A stretch of 64,000 nucleotides of DNA from assembly GCA_010405405.1 (NCBI GenBank), contig MU004232.1:577481-641480 (forward strand). The letters are read 5' to 3'. Below the pieces are notes generated by a model that worked only from the letters and a program-made list of their open reading frames with translations, searched no databases and was not told where the DNA came from. How positions within the stretch are numbered: position 1 is the stretch's first letter; every line of letters starts with the position of its first letter. The translations under genes and the position numbers were made by a program. The stretch comes from Microthyrium microscopicum. Lineage: Eukaryota; Ascomycota; Dothideomycetes; Microthyriales; Microthyriaceae. This document shows positions 36,704-48,424 of this stretch, one piece after another.

Positions 36704-37890
36704 TTTTATGGTATAATGTCTGATGAGTTATGATAAAGGCGTACAAGCCTTGGATATGCATATGCTTTCTCCAATTCTCATAAGCATATTACCTTTTAAT
36801 TCATTGTGTTGCGTATGGAAAATGCGCCAGAGTACGCTGGCACGTTCGACTTGCTGTCGTATGTGATACCATCCATGGAAGTAGTAATTCCAAACATTCC
36901 ATGAAAAATTGTAGAGAAAACCTCCAGAAAATCATGAAGCATGTTGCGGGTTTAGCCGAATTTCCGGAAGTGTTTGGAGGCAATGGAGTAGCGTGGGTTG
37001 AAAAGATCTAGACTCTCGTCCAACTTCTCTCAACCCAAAATTCTTCGCTATCACAATCCTCTCTGACCTCGAGTTTTATTCTCCTGCAGTGCATATATCG
37101 AAGACCTTGGCTACCATGCGACCATGATACGCGTGGGCATTATCCAATAACACCTTCGACGAACCTTCGGCGTACATTCCAAGCACGGGATGACTGGCAT
37201 TGGCGCATCGTGAGCCTCAATTGTCAGCAATTTCTTCCTTGCATTTTCTCATCCACCAGGGACAGCACAGCTCTATAAAGGACACTGCTATATCTGGATA
37301 CTTGGGCATCATCTCTCAGCCTTACCAAGACACTGGGTTCTCCGCGGTGCAAAAGGTTGTGGATTGGTTTGCTCTGATTGGTCTATAAAACTCCTTATCT
37401 CGAATCTAACCCGCGCTGCCGATTTTACCCACATAACCCACACTTACACCATCACAGTTCAAACAAGTCTGAGGCCTTTTGATTCAAGTCCCAATATCGT
37501 ACTCTTGAAGCGATTGCGATTGCATTTCTCAACGTCTGCATATCAACCAACCAACCGCTATCGGTGTCGCAATACAACTAACGAGTGAGGACCTACATAT
37601 TGCTAATCCTCAAGGCGATCCTACTTCACTGGCAATCTACATATGCTACCCCAGGTTCAGACGCAGCAAGCTATTCCTTTTAATGCGCGGAATTGTCGTC
37701 CGAGTCAATACAGCTCCGGATGATAAATCAAACCAATAAACCTAGTCTTCGACTTGATTACAATAAGCCTTGACACGCTTTGGCAGCAAGATCTGGCCGC
37801 CGGGCTATCTGATCTCCTCATATCGTATCATCTTTTCAATATATCAAACGTCATTCATTATCTATCGCCAGCCTTGCTGATTCCGAGGAC
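36704..37890. other. Intergenic region with a possible transposase scrap
   Basis: These 1187 bp separate the permease from the regulator and contain no gene. On the minus strand at about 37195-37085, a short frame reads KVLLDNAHAYHGRMVAKVFD, reminiscent of the second Asp block of Tc1/mariner-like DDE transposases. It has stops soon after and no terminal repeats were found. The right part is presumably the promoter and leader of the 37891 gene. Confidence 0.35.
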
Positions 37891-40811
37891 ATGGAATCCG
37901 GCTTTCAGGCCAACTCCGATACGCATGGTAAAACACCTGCAAAGCCAGCGCGTAGGGGTAAGCGCAAGGAACCAAGTGGAGAAGAGGCCTCTAAGCGGCG
38001 ATGTGTGAGTACTGCTTGTATAGGTGCGCCTTTTGCCAACATTCCCCTTTTTTCTTAGATTACTAAGTAATTCTAGCTTGTAGAAGACGGAAGTCTAAGT
38101 AAGCGTAACCCCGTAAGATACAGGAGTCAGTTTGTTGACTGTTTGTGTGATAGATGTGATGGCAACTTACCAGCTTGTGCTGCATGCTCATCAGTCTACT
38201 ACACTGAATGTGTGTATGATCCCAACTCGGATCATAGGCGCAAAGGTGTATATCGCAAAGATGAAAAATTAAAACCTCGAAATACAACTCTGGAGGTTTT
38301 GATGCAGGCTCTACTCAATGGTACGGAAGACAAAGCATTCGACCTCTTGAGGCAAATCCGCGCCTGCGAAAGCCTGGATGCCGTCGCAGAAGGTATTCTT
38401 GCTAAGGGAGATGAAGATGATGAAGATGAAGAAGTCCTTGCTGAAATGGACGAGTCTGCGCTAGTTTCACCAACCTTTGAAACTCATCTTTCAAATAAAA
38501 TGGGCGCCCTTCAAGTAGAGGGAGGAAGTGCAAGATATATCGGTGGCACATCTAATCTCCTATTCCTATCAGACCCTGATCGAGACTTTAGCACAACTAG
38601 CACAGAACCTTCCATGGATCCATATTTTGAAGATGATGAGGATCCTATAACGTCTTGGACTACGATTACCAAGGACCCAACGCTCATAAAACACTTATTG
38701 AAAATGTACTTCACCTGGCATTATCCCTACTTTACGACACTATCAAGGAACCTATTTCTAAGAGATTTTCATCGAGGACGTCTGTCTGTCGCAAACGATC
38801 GTAGGAAACTGGAATACTGCACACCATTGCTGGTCAATGCTATGCTAGCTTTAGGTTGCCATTTCACTGGATGGCCTGATGCGAGGGAAGATCGAGAGGA
38901 TTCTGCGACTGCTGGTAATCATTTCTTCAAGGTATGTACTGAGACTTGAATATGGGTAGCAATACTGACGCTATGTAGGAGGCAAAACGACTGTTTATGA
39001 TCAACGACGAGTACGAAAAGGCAAAATTGCCAACTGTTCAAGCACTTGCTCTTATGTCTGTTCGTGAGGCAGGTTGTGGACGAGAAGCAAAAGGTTGGGT
39101 TTATAGCGGTATGAGTTTTCGTATGGCCTGTGATTTGGGCCTGAATCTCGATTCTGGTCTTATACCTGGCGCAAGAGAGTCTGGACTTGACGAGGAAGAA
39201 GTTGATGCGCGGCGCATGACATTCTGGGGATGCTTTCTCTTTGATAAGTGCGTGTACTCTTTCCTCGCAACATCATTCGCTAACTGTGTAGGTGCTGGTC
39301 AAATTATCTTGGACGATTACCACAATTACCAATGTCCATTGTTACAGTGCCAAAATTTGATGTCTTTCCAGATGAAGATTCGCAAATATGGGCCGCATAT
39401 ACAGACTCTGGATCTAATCAAGCTCATGCTCAACCAGCAAGAACAAGAGCTGTGGCACTACATATATCAGCTTTGTGCGAGATATCAGGCGATCTTATGA
39501 CTGAATTTTACAACCCTATCGACATAGATAAAGCGAAAGTAAAACAATCCGAGCTCAAGAAACTCAGCGAAATTCATCAGCGTCTAGAATCCTGGCGAAG
39601 AAATCTACCAGTTGAGATGGAGCCTAAAGAAGGAGGGTTACCAAATATGCTAGTCATGCAGTACGTCTTTTCCATATGATATGACTAAGTATGTAGTCGA
39701 GACTAACACTGTTTAGTATGTTCTTCCAGCTTCTATATATCCATCTCTTCCGCCCATTCTTGAAGTATAACCAAGCAACATCACCTCTCCCACCAAATGT
39801 TTCTCCTCGTCGACTTTGTACCCAAGCTGCGACGGCTATATCGAAACTCTTACGACTTTATAAACGATCTCATGGCTTACGACAAATCTGTAACGTAGCA
39901 GTGTACATAGCTCATAGCGCCTGTACAGTAAGTTCTATCCCTTCTGCACTCCGTTTCATGCTCGTCTCCATCCAACCCTCCTCGAAGTCAGCATTTAAAC
40001 CCCCATACTAACTGTATCTTAGATTCATCTCCTCAATCTACCAGATAAGAATGCCAAACGCGACATCACCCACGGCGTCAAACACCTCGAAGAAATAGCC
40101 GAATCCTGGCTTTGCGCCCGCCGCACTCTTGCCATCCTCTCAGTCCTCTCCCGTCAATGGTCTGTCCAACTTCCTGACGAAGCCGCTGCCGTCCTCGCCC
40201 GGACAGACACTAAATTCGCAGCCTGGAACCGCGATATTACTGCCCGCTACCCATCCAGCAAACCTAGCCTCTCCAACACCATGTCTCCCAGTCCGGCCCA
40301 CCAGGTCCTTGTACCGAACCCCAACATCTTTGCCTCTGCCTCTCAACGCACCTCCCCGAACTTTAGGCCATTACCCACGAGCCCGGAAAGCTTACCACCA
40401 CAAAATGCTGCAGAATTGCTCAGAGGGCATCCAAGTACGACAAATTCGACGCCACAAGCACAGGTCAGCCCCTACTCGTCTGACTCGAGAGGAAGTTTGG
40501 ATATCACCAGTGGACATAGTCCGTCTGCGGTTCTGGGCGCCGGTGTGGATCAATTGCTGAGAAGTGATGGAAACGAGTGGTGGATGAAGGATCAGAACCA
40601 ACTCGCCGCTGGCTTTGCGCAGTGGAGTGCAGCGGATGATAGTATGTGGCGGACAGGTAGTGTTGGTGGTGGGATCGTGGGTGCGGGAGTGACAAGTCCG
40701 AATATGCCAACTACTATGGGACTGGATGAGGCTGGATTGGCGAGGCTATTTGCAATGAATGGTGGGAGCGCTGGCATGGGATATCCGAATGAGAGTGAAT
40801 GGTATATGTGA
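37891..40811 (+). CDS. Zn2Cys6 transcription factor, NirA-like
   Basis: Seven exons, 37891-38023, 38077-38098, 38154-38931, 38979-39247, 39292-39660, 39717-39927 and 40023-40811, agree in phase and give 856 residues. Splicing two tiny introns assembles the binuclear zinc cluster at about residues 44-71: C-IA-C-RRRKSK-C-DGNLPA-C-AA-C-SSVYYTE-C, followed by RRKGVYRKD. The middle is the fungal-specific regulatory domain (LLKMYFTWHYPYF, LVNAMLALGC, FDKCWSNYLGRLPQLP). The C-terminus is Ser/Pro/Gly-rich, probably transactivating, ending NESEWYM. The cluster and FDKCWSNYLGRLP block resemble proteins annotated as nitrate-assimilation regulator NirA, but such annotations are broad, and no nitrate gene lies nearby. 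It probably acts in the nucleus. It may control the upstream permease, which is only a guess from proximity. Confidence 0.85.
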
Positions 40812-40969
40812 TGAGACTTATGCGGAATGAAAAGACATGTCGAATAGAATAATGTTATAGATACTCAATGTACACCTGATTAGAATCTACTTCAACTCAC
40901 TTGCATACGACTTGTACATCATGATTGGTACAGTGTACTTGATATTTTCCCGTTATCAGTTAGTTCTAT

Positions 40970-42495
40970 CTGCGCTTTCTATAATTGCGCATTTTGGCTG
41001 CAGCGCATTTTTGGTGTGTAGCGCATTTATATAGAAGTTATCTTGGTGGGGTAGCGCATTTATATAGAGCGCATTTATATAGAGCGCATTTATATAGAGC
41101 GCATTTATATAGAGCGCATTTATATAGAGCACATTTATATAGAGCGCATTTTTGGTGAGCAGCGCATTTTGGTAAGCAGCGCTACACACCATAAACGCGC
41201 TGCTCACCAAAAATGCGCTCTATATAAATGCGCTCTATATAAATGCGCTCTACCAAATTGCGCTGGGCTGCACGCAAATTGCGCTGCCATAGCTACCCCA
41301 CCAAGATGGCTTCTATACAAATGCGCTACACTATAATGCGCTCTACACCTAAATTGCGCTGCACACCATAAATGCGCTGCCCACCAAAATGCGCTATACC
41401 AAAATGCGCTGGGCTGCACGCAAAATGCGCTGCGGTAGCTTCGCGAAGCTACCCCACCAAGAAGGCTTCTCTATAAATGCGCTGCAACACCAAAAGTGCG
41501 CTCTATATAAATGCGCTACCCCACTAGGATAGCTTCTATATAAATGCGCTGCAACCCCAAAATGCGCTCACCTAAATTGCGCTGGCTGCACGCAAAATGC
41601 GCTACTCTATGAATGCGCTCTATATAATTGCGCTCTATATAAATGCGCTACCCGCCAAGATGACTTCTATATAAATGCGCTGCAACACCAAAAACGCGCT
41701 GCACCCAAATTGCGCTGCACACCATAAACGCGCTGCCCACCAAAATGCGCTGCCCACCAAAATGCGCTGCCCACCAAAATGCGCTGCCCACCAAAATGCG
41801 CTGCCCACCAAAACTGCGCTCTCTATAAATGCGCTGCCATAGCTTCACTAAGCTACCCCACCAAGAAGGCTTCTATATAAATGCGCTGCAAGTTCAACAC
41901 CAAATTGCGCTGGGCTGTACGCAAAATGCGCTACACTATAAATGCGCTCCACACCAAAATGCGTTGAGCTGCACGCAAATTGCGCTGTACACCATAAATG
42001 CGCTCACCACAAATGCGCTCACCATATTTGCGCTCTACCAAAATGCGCTGAGCTGCACGCAAATTGCGCTGTACACCAAAAATGCGCTGCCTCACTAAAC
42101 ATGCGCTCACCAAAACTGCGCTCACCAGAAATGCGTTCACCATATTTGCGCTGCCCCACCAAAAATGCGCTTCACTCAGCACCAAGTCTGCGCTCACCAT
42201 ATTTGCGCTGCCTCACTAAATTGCGCTCTAACAAACTGCGCTCTACCAAATTGCGCTATACACTGAGTCTACGCTCACCAAATTTGCGCTGCCCCACCAA
42301 ATTGCGCTGCACCAAATTGCGCTCTGCACCAAAAATGCGCTCACCAAATTGCGCTCCCCATAAATGCGCTCCCCATAAATGCGCTCCCCATAAATGCGCT
42401 CCCCATAAATGCGCTCCCCAGTAATGCGCTCCCTATAAATACGCTCTGACAAGAGTGGGCTCTCTATAAATACGCTCTGACAAGAGTGGGCTCTC
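40970..42495. repeat. Satellite array built on AAATGCGCT, with an orientation switch
   Basis: Roughly 70-80 copies (by eye) of a WWWTGCGCT core are separated by spacers of about 4-14 bp such as CTATATA, CACCAA, CACCATA and TGCACGCA. From 40970 to about 41165 the core reads AGCGCATTT; from about 41196 onward it reads AAATGCGCT. Longer spacers containing GCTACCCCACCAAGA and GGCTTCTATA recur several times (for example about 41295, 41450, 41520, 41655 and 41855), giving a higher-order structure. A repeat in a multiple of three produces spurious frames on both strands. It starts about 160 bp after the stop of the Zn2Cys6 gene. Confidence 0.9.
41110..41252. repeat. Large inverted repeat at the satellite's orientation switch
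   Basis: The 56-bp arms 41110-41165 and 41197-41252 are reverse complements with a single mismatch seen, around a 31-bp loop. The arms include AGCGCATTTTTGGTGAGC and two or three TATATAGAGCGC modules. Such an arm length would allow cruciform or hairpin extrusion. Confidence 0.85.
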
Positions 42496-43135
42496 TATCT
42501 GGGACTCATGTTTGTATATCATGAGATTCTCTGATGTAGCGTGGCATATCTTTTTGTTCATCACCTACTCCTTCCCCTGATTCTCCATATGCTGCATTTA
42601 TAGGACCAACACGAATGATCCGGAAGCCACTTCACGAATCCCTCCGACACTCTGCCGTAAATTTCATCGAATCAGAAGACTGTAATCCACCGCCAGTGAG
42701 GTACATGAACCAATAGGATCATATTCGGGCTCCGGGTCATGCTCAAAAGTCAAAAAAAGCTTTTTTGGCCTTGACTCATCTATCCATATCATGGAAGTAA
42801 TGATAGAGTGGCATGTGTAAGAAGGACTTCTCGAAATTTTTCGAATATTTTGATGTTTTGATGTGGAAAAAAGCACTGGCAATGCTACATCTGCAGCGGT
42901 GAGCCTTATGTTATGTTATGGGACGAGGAGAGCCGATGGCGAAGCGTCTAGCAGCTCATTGGCTACGGGAAGGTGCTTTGGTGGGTTTGGATGGTGTAAA
43001 AAGTCCTTGGTAGGAGCTACTTTGGGGCTAGAGAGCTTGAGGTGATTCTGGGTTACGTTCTAGAATGGTTTACTTTGTCACTATGAAAATATTGGACTGT
43101 GAACATTGCATTGTTGGTCGTGGCTTTTCTGTGAA
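42496..43135. other. Unique sequence between satellite blocks
   Basis: About 640 bp of ordinary sequence separates the main satellite from its small outlying block. Only short frames are present and nothing is recognised. Confidence 0.4.
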
Positions 43136-43140
43136 CGTGT

Positions 43141-43265
43141 TAAGGAAGCGCATTTATAGGAAGCGCATTTATCATGAACGCATTTTTGGTGAGCGCATTT
43201 TTGGTGAGCGCATTTTTGGTGAGCGCATTTTTGGTGAGGCAGCGCATATTTGGAGAGCGCACTTT
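43141..43265. repeat. Outlying satellite block, AGCGCATTT orientation
   Basis: About eight copies of GCGCATTT separated by TTGGTGA, ATAGGAA or similar lie here, in the opposite orientation to the bulk of the array at 41196-42495. Spacer TTGGTGA is the complement of TCACCAA, used in the main array. Confidence 0.85.
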
Positions 43266-43527
43266 TGCTGTAGCGAAATCTGATTCAGAGTACTTATCAA
43301 TACTTATTGTACCCAGCATTGAACGGACCGACCTCGTCTGAACTACTTATCGGCTGCGTGCCCCTTGGAGTCATTGCATCAATGGACAACATAATTCAAG
43401 CATCTCTGCTCATGAATTCCAGCCTTATCCACACATGGCGATGTAGCAATGATATGGTCACCGGATTCATGGGGATTTGGCAATCGCAATAATCTGGTCA
43501 GTAAAAAATCTGGACAGAATCACCCCC

Positions 43528-43831
43528 GACGGGAAACATCACACTTGATTCGCAATATCGCATTTGAATGGCAATGTCGCACTTGATGGGCGATATCACA
43601 CTTGATGGGCAATATCACACTTGATGGGCAATATCACACTTGATGGGCAATGACGCATTCGATGGGAAATATCGCATTCGATGGACAACATCACATTCGA
43701 TGGAAAATATCGCAGCCAATGGGTGATATCGGATTCGATGGGTACTATCGGATTCGCTAGGTACTATCACATTCGGTGGGCAATACCGCGTTCGATGGGC
43801 AATACCGCATTCGATGGGACATGTCGCACTT
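43528..43831. repeat. 19-bp minisatellite, 16 units
   Basis: Exactly 304 bp divides into sixteen 19-bp units of the form GATGGGCAATATCRCAYTY, with the palindrome-like core ATCGCATTCGATGG spanning unit boundaries. Units on the left are more alike (CACACTTGATGGG) than those on the right. Because 19 is not a multiple of three, the apparent minus-strand frame across it is not a gene. The same core, at the same 19-bp spacing, occurs in intron 1 of the helicase gene (12944-12977). Confidence 0.9.
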
Positions 43832-45786
43832 GGTATCATTTAGTCGGTTGTTGCCATGCCTATAAGTTACATTTGTCTTAACTAGAAGCCTTCAATACGC
43901 ATTGGGAACCTGTGTCCCCCTTTTCATCCATTATAAAGAAGTATTTATACGTAGTTGCTCTAGTATGGCATTAAACAACTAATATGAAATTTAGCTGCTG
44001 CCTGTAATACATTCTACATTTTGAATCTAGCACCGTGTAGAATTTTCCAGCGAAAGTTATGCATACCACTCACGAGCAGTCGTTGCAGTGTTTGGCTTAA
44101 AGCAGAACGACGTGGGTTGAGATTGGTCAAATGAAATTCAGAGTTAAGCTGATATACCTTAGAAGAACTCCTTCTGCTTTTCTCCTACTGTATTCATTCC
44201 TCATTTAAATAGTTATTTCAACTTTTGTCTATGGCTAAACGGAAAAGCTCATGCCTTTTTATGACATGCAAGCTGGTTGGGCAAATTGTAAAAGCCCACC
44301 TTGCGTTACATAGGCAGTAGAGGAGGGATTAAAAGCAGAATTAAACGATGTCCTATTTTGCTAGTGGGTTACTGCTCCCAATATGGAAGGAGCGACTCTA
44401 CTCTACTGTAGGTCCGGAAGGAGCGACTCTACTCTACTGTAGGTCCGGAAGGAGCGACCTACTATCAATGCAGGAGGAGCGACCCTGCCTTGAAGTTGTC
44501 AGGTGTTAGATCTTGCAGAATATGTTGAAGAATCAAAAACAATATCTTGCTATACCACCGCTACAGCCCACAAATTAAACTCAAGCATTTCGAACTTTCG
44601 TTGCAGCCCGGAGATACAATTTTACACCCATAATAAGTGATGATCGCAGACCCTCTCCCCTCTATGTCAACCTTTACTCCTGAGGAATCCACCAATCATA
44701 GCCAAAATAGCCCACATCTTAGCCATCGAAAAATTGGTATTGTCGATTTAGCGTCCCAGATATTAAGTATTTATTCTGAGAAAAGACAACAGGGGGTGTG
44801 TCTCAGCGACCATCACTTTTTTATTATGGGTTTATCCTTTCAAACTGCTTCTTATTATTAATCATTCTGCTCGTTTTTGAGATACCTTCATGGTTATTAA
44901 AGTCTATCACTTTCTGCGACGTAAAATGTATAGCAGCAAGACCAGTAGAGTAACTGCCTCTCCTTATGCAGTCGAGATCCAGATCTCTGAGCCTCTTAAT
45001 CAAGCACTGTACGTGCGTGCCTAAAAGTCAGCTCGGCGGTTCATAGGTTGACGTGTCAGTTACAGCTTCGGGTGTACCTCTAGAGAAAAGATATGTACTG
45101 ATATCCTTTTTTCGTCTTGTTTACAACTTGAAGACACCACCGTGTGTTTATTCTCGATGGTTTGCTATTATCTTCTCCTTAGCGCGTCATTCTTCGACTT
45201 TTGGAGCTAGGTATAACTACCCTATTGAAGAGGGAGCATGTAATGAAGACGAAGTCGTAGTAAGTAAGATGATGGAATAAGGAAGCTATCTAGCTTCCGA
45301 TCCCTGAAGGGGATGGAATATCTATCTGACCCTAGCCTACCTCTTTAGGAATAGGTAAGAGCTATGATCTAACGTCACGTATCACCTATGAATGTCGAAT
45401 ATACCGCTTTTCTTCTAGATCTAAGCAAAGCTCCTCAAAGCATAAGTTCGAGCTGAGAAGATCGCATTCGTAGAACGGCAAGGGGTATTCATCCACGACC
45501 ATAAGACAAACTATGGAGATGCTAACGGTTCAAGACCGTCATAGACTAGCATGAGACTATAATACTTCAAAATTGGATACGGTGTGCTATAGTTACACCT
45601 TCCAACAATTTAAGTTATTGGTTGGACGATCACATCTCAAGACGTGTATTTCCGGAAGCCTCATCGGCAATATCAGGAATAAGCTAGCAGTCAGCAACAA
45701 AACTAGTGAAAACGTGATACTTAAAGCACATTCGAACTGGATACTAAGTATCCCACTCGAACTTTCACATTTCAGTCTTTCCCAGA
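43832..45786. other. Intergenic region upstream of the monooxygenase
   Basis: About 1.95 kb with no supported gene. It holds a 31-bp tandem repeat at 44385-44484 and presumably the promoter of the gene at 45787. Several short frames have no coding character. Confidence 0.5.
44385..44484. repeat. Short 31-bp tandem repeat
   Basis: Two identical 31-bp units (44385-44415, 44416-44446), each starting GGAAGGAGCGACTCTACTCT, are followed by a truncated unit and a further GGAGGAGCGACC. Confidence 0.85.
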
Positions 45787-47107
45787 ATGCTCACGACACC
45801 AAAAATTGCAATAATCGGTGCCGGCCCATCAGGCCTAACGCTAGCTCGCATTCTCTACTCCAAAGGCCTCCAAACAATCACCGTATTCGAAGGCGAAGCA
45901 TCCCGACATGTCCGTTCCCAAGGAGGATCCCTCGACCTCCATCCTACTTCCGGTCAACTCGCGCTCAAAGAAGGCGGTATTTACGATCAATTTTTGAAGC
46001 ACGCGCGGGTTGAGGGCCAGGATTTGAAGCTTGCGGATAGGGATGGAAAAGTTTGGTTGAACGTGGCCGATAGGGATACTGGCAAGCCGGAGATTGATAG
46101 AGAAAAACTGAGAGATATTCTGCTGGACTCTTTGCCGAACGGTATAGTGCAATGGGGGAAGCGAGTAAAGAGCGTGGATGTTGAACTAGAAGATGAGAGA
46201 CCTCAGGGACTGGTGCGGTTCGAGGATGGATCGCAGGAGAGCGGGTATGATTTGATTGTTGGTGCCGATGGCGCATGGTCGAAAGTTCGGCCGCTTGTGA
46301 CGCATATTCCACCATTCTACTCTGGTGTTGCTGGCATTGATATCAGACTCGATGAAGCGGATACACGACATTCTGAGATATCGAAGATGGTGGGAAGAGG
46401 AAGTTACTTTGTGTTTGGTGAGGAGGAGAGACGAGTGCTACTGTGTCAGCGTAATGGTGATGGGAGTATTAGAATTTATGCAGTTGGGAGTGCACCAGAG
46501 AGCTGGGTTAAGGGGCCTGGATATGACTTTGACGATGTTGAAGCTGTGCAGAAGGCGTTCTTAAATGACTATGGGAGTTGGGCTCCTGAGCATAAGAGAA
46601 TATTTGAGGATTTGAACTTCAAGGAAGGAGACTCAATCACACCGAGGGCGCTTTATATGCTTCCCGTGGGACTGAAATGGCCGACGAGAGTTGGAGTAAC
46701 GCTTTTGGGCGATGCGGCGCACTTGATGACACCATTTGCTGGACAAGGAGTTAATCAGGCGATGCAGGATGGGATGGAGTTGGCGTTATGTATACTTGCA
46801 AGCCTGGATGATTTAACAACGGCAGTGAGGAAGTACGAGGAGGATATGTTTCCACGAGCTCAACAGTGGACTCAACGGACGTGGGATAGTCTACAGGCAC
46901 GGTAAGTACTCCTACTCGTGAAGACTGTTGAGAAAAGCATGAGATCTACTCGAATATTAGAACCACATATTTGAGCCTTGTACTGACATTCAGAGCAGAT
47001 TTGCACCAGGAGGCATCGCTGGATTCTGTACCATGTTTAAAGATAGAGTCAAGAAGGAAGAGAAAGCTGTGGAATTCAAGGAGAATGATTATATTGCAGA
47101 GACATGA
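45787..47107 (+). CDS. FAD-dependent monooxygenase (PHBH-fold, TetX-like)
   Basis: Exons 45787-46901 and 46999-47107, joined over a 97-nt intron (donor CG|GTAAGT, acceptor AGCAG), give 407 residues. The N-terminus KIAIIGAGPSGLTLARIL is the Rossmann GxGxxG for FAD. YDLIVGADGAWSKVR is the DG motif, and GDAAHLMTPFAGQGVNQAMQ is the second FAD-contacting GD block. The combination matches class A flavoprotein hydroxylases, including TetX-like proteins common in fungi and bacteria. Substrate is unknown; there are no biosynthetic partners beside it. Soluble, with no signal peptide or membrane anchor seen. The short second exon encodes a hydrophobic FAPGGIAGF patch and a charged tail ending in NDYIAET. 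Confidence 0.9.
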
Positions 47108-47124
47108 GGGATCTCGAGATTGCT

Positions 47125-48424
47125 TTAAGTAAGCATATCTACCTCTTGGCCATCAAGACTATTACCTGAAAAGGGTCAGTATCAAAATCATCACACTCAA
47201 TCGAAATGATCGCGAAATTGTAGGAGAATAAGGAGCTACTAAGCAGTTCCCTAGGCCTCACGTAAGAATGATACAGTATAGAACTCGCTCACCTGAGTAT
47301 CCTCTCGCCAAGTCGCGAATTTGAGCAATGTCCTTTTCCGCCTCCTCAAGATCCTCATCTTCATCATCAATGAATTCGTGCATCTGCATTTTCTCTTTAA
47401 AACTTTCCTTTTGCTGTAGCATTATCAATATAAAGTCAGATCATCAGTCAAGCATAGACAAACCACTAAGTTATTCCAATACGATTTTAGATATCCTGGT
47501 ACTTCATCTCGATTTGTGAAACGGAGAAAGAAAACTATAATCTCTGGAATTAGCGGTAGGAATGGCATGTAGATCATTCAAGTCGATACCTTCATTGTGT
47601 TTGACCTGCTTGCTAATGGTTTGCTGCATAGCGAGGTTTTTTATCCCGAAAAAGCGAAATATTTTTTCCCATTCGAAAAGCGCATCAATTTCCGGTGGCG
47701 AAGATTTCAGATGCCCACGATCGGGTGTACCAGAGATTTGACAAACTTCTTCAAGGTGTTGACAAACAGCTTGAAGGGCCCGATCATCAATCCAGTCCAC
47801 GCTCAGTTGAATTTGCACTCTTCCTTCGACAGTGACAGCCAATTTAGCTTCATCGTTGTATTTGTGTATAGCCATGAAGATGATTTCGCTTGGATAGTCC
47901 TCCACAACTAGATGGAAGTCGTGCTTGCTACCGTCGCCAACAGCAATATCGATTGGAGTTGAGGACAATAGCTCATGGCCAAGTCCTTTATGAATCGCTG
48001 TCAGAAGCAGATGAGGCGACTGTCTATTGATAAACCAGGTGTATGCTCGAGGGACACTGTCCCCAAAATCCATTTCTTCGCGCGCTTCTTCGTAATCGGA
48101 GTCATGTTTGATATTGTTCTTCTGAGTTTGTGGCTCGGTCAAGGTCATCTGATCGAGTTGGTTGGTGGCCATGTCTAGGCTGCGATCATCCAAGCTCAGG
48201 AGTATATCGCTTAATGCCTTGCGGTATACGCACAATTGGTTCCACTGTTGCTGTAATTGTTCTTCTCTTCTATTTCTGCGCGGCCGTCTTTTGTGTTGAG
48301 TCGGCTGGGCCGTGATTGGATCTTTCTTTCCTGTTTGCGGCACCAACTTGGCCACGCCATTTTGCTTCGCGCGCTTTGCTTTGATAGGCGCCTTTGACTT
48401 GACACTCTTTGGCTTTTGCTTCAT
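47125..48424 (-). CDS. Four-exon gene of unknown function
   Basis: Proposed minus-strand exons: 48424-47590, 47543-47467, 47413-47293 and 47165-47125. All phases agree, giving 357 residues. The first intron has a GTATCG donor and a CTAATTCCAG end. The second has a weak GTGGTT donor, and the third ends CTGACCCTTTTCAG. Residues 1-60 are very basic (MKQKPKSVKSKAPIKAK, RRPRRNRREE), like a nuclear localisation region. The middle is globular, with no recognised domain. The third exon is acidic and probably helical (HEFIDDEDEDLEEAEKD). If unspliced, the first exon would instead end at a stop at 47504-47506, giving 306 residues. The gene ends 18 bp from the convergent monooxygenase gene. Confidence 0.55.

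Noticed and set aside
40956-41210. Minus-strand frame rich in ALYIN repeats
   Set aside because: It is a by-product of the 15-bp spacing of the satellite here, not a protein repeat gene.
41942-42424. 160-codon plus-strand frame rich in KCAPH/LRSP
   Set aside because: Generated by the TGCGCT satellite; changing spacers and no homologous start or splice context.
40970-42495. CRISPR-like array
   Set aside because: The core is only 9-10 bp, spacers are short and themselves repetitive, and the setting is eukaryotic.
43615-43839. Minus-strand frame across the 19-bp minisatellite
   Set aside because: The repeat unit is not a multiple of three and the frame is explained by the repeat.
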